A DNA stretch of 64,000 bases. Origin: Psychroflexus maritimus (GTDB lineage: Bacteria; Bacteroidota; Bacteroidia; Flavobacteriales; Flavobacteriaceae). The DNA is taken from NCBI RefSeq assembly GCF_011089875.1, contig NZ_JAANAS010000013.1, positions 24,620 through 88,619 of the forward strand. The letters run 5' to 3'. The position numbers and the translations under genes are program-made. This document shows, in pieces, positions 63,420 through 64,000 of the stretch (positions are counted from its first letter, which is position 1; the number at the start of each line of letters is the position of its first letter). The notes below the pieces were generated by a model. It was not told where the DNA came from and ran no database searches. It saw only the letters and a list, made by a program, of their open reading frames with translations.

Positions 63420-64000
63420 GTGTGTCCTGAGTTGCGTTAGGATACGAAGATAATAATTAGTTCTTTGAAAACGCAACAAAACTTTATTAGAGATGATAGA
63501 CTTTAATATTAGGTAAGAAACGAGCTAACCCCTTTAAAATAGGTAAAGTTAGAAGTCTCACACACAGCTATATTAAAGAATTGGACTATCGGATAGGACT
63601 TTCAGGAGTCGTTTCCAAACCGCCTTGAGGTGCTGAATTTAAGAGATTTGGTATTGAGCGTCAAGGTTAAAGCAAGTTCATAATCGTTTGTAGGATTAGT
63701 GATTGTATGGTGTGGTTATAGGAGTTGAACGCAAGTGAACCCTTATGGAGGTGTCGAAAATAACATTTACTGTGTCAAAATCAATGGGGTCAGCGACCTA
63801 AAGAGACAAAAGTGTAGCGGAGAACCTGATTACTGGCTACACGACACACGGCATAAAGAGGGCAAGACCTATAACTAGGCTCTAATAAGGAACAGGAGAA
63901 CCAAATTCAAGATGTCAAGCAAGAACGCTAACAATCCCAGAGTGGAAAAGGCAAAGAGTAGCGAAGCTTGAGTTTGGGGCGGATGAAGTCGTAGTAGCGA
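63420..64000 (+). mobile_element. Group II intron, 5' part (domain I onward), runs off the window
   Basis: Starts GTGTG (consensus GUGYG) at 63420. EBS2 candidate AGCTAAC (63523-63529) is complementary to GTTAGCT (63407-63413) in the upstream exon. EBS1 candidate AATTGGA (63579-63585) is complementary, with one G-U, to TCCAGTT (63413-63419), the bases directly before the intron. Further on are typical domain I segments (for example AGTGTAGCGGAGAACCTG) and, near the end, GATGAAGTCGTAGTAGCG, a sequence often found shortly before the reverse-transcriptase gene. The RT is presumably just outside. The intron is antisense to the interrupted gene. Confidence 0.78.

Noticed and set aside
1..64000. 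tRNA or rRNA genes
   Set aside because: I looked through the intergenic stretches and saw no cloverleaf with a GGTTC-type T loop and no rRNA-like sequence.

Overview
This 64 kb window is an AT-rich chromosomal segment from a member of the Bacteroidota, almost certainly the family Flavobacteriaceae. Evidence for this: promoter-like TAnnTTTG boxes (mostly TATTTTTG) with little Shine-Dalgarno signal; many short lipoprotein signals ending in Cys; a long NusB of about 310 residues; a short MenE; the nusB-DUF1573-yajC cluster; the MoxR/DUF58/DUF4129/SpoIIM/RDD cluster; and genes such as the Lacal_2735-type small protein and the DUF6252-type lipoprotein.

Layout. 1-9 kb: a truncated LUD-domain gene, nusB-DUF1573-yajC, an MscS channel, MltF, three lipoproteins, and a compact S4 / TPMT-like methyltransferase / phosphoribosyltransferase operon. 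9-12.8 kb: the B12-dependent fused acyl-CoA mutase icmF, followed by a duplicated 41-bp palindromic repeat. 12.9-19.8 kb: a six-gene MoxR operon on the minus strand facing a divergent RDD gene. 19.8-25.1 kb: a TRIC-type channel, an outer-membrane protein, a structured RNA and a three-gene biotin-dependent acyl-CoA carboxylase operon. 25.1-30.6 kb: IS and MITE-like debris around ppk2, GH3 and trxB, with a second copy of the structured RNA. 30.6-36.4 kb: CPBP protease, menE, yaaA, a GAF-PAS protein and small or secreted proteins. 36.9-40.0 kb: a cobalamin riboswitch controlling a TonB receptor and a beta-propeller lipoprotein. 40.5-62.4 kb: mostly housekeeping genes (PiT-like carrier, hemN, Usp, hydrolase, ybaB, NMO, mnmA, parE-parC, FAD/Fe-S oxidoreductase, valS, cupin, SLC13 carrier). 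62.4-64 kb: a mobile-element pile-up with a dead IS200/IS605 tnpA and a lipoprotein gene split by an antisense group II intron that runs off the end.

How the genes fit together. The best functional theme is cobalamin and short acyl-CoA metabolism: riboswitch-controlled B12 uptake (about 38-40 kb), IcmF, and the propionyl/acyl-CoA carboxylase operon. No defence island or large biosynthetic cluster is visible.

Most noteworthy signals. (1) Two inverted copies of a GC-rich palindromic repeat lie in frame inside the IcmF linker. (2) Two diverged copies of a structured intergenic RNA show three compensatory base changes. (3) A 165-bp long-palindrome MITE-like element has a decayed second copy. (4) The group II intron has EBS1 and EBS2 sequences matching the exon it interrupts.
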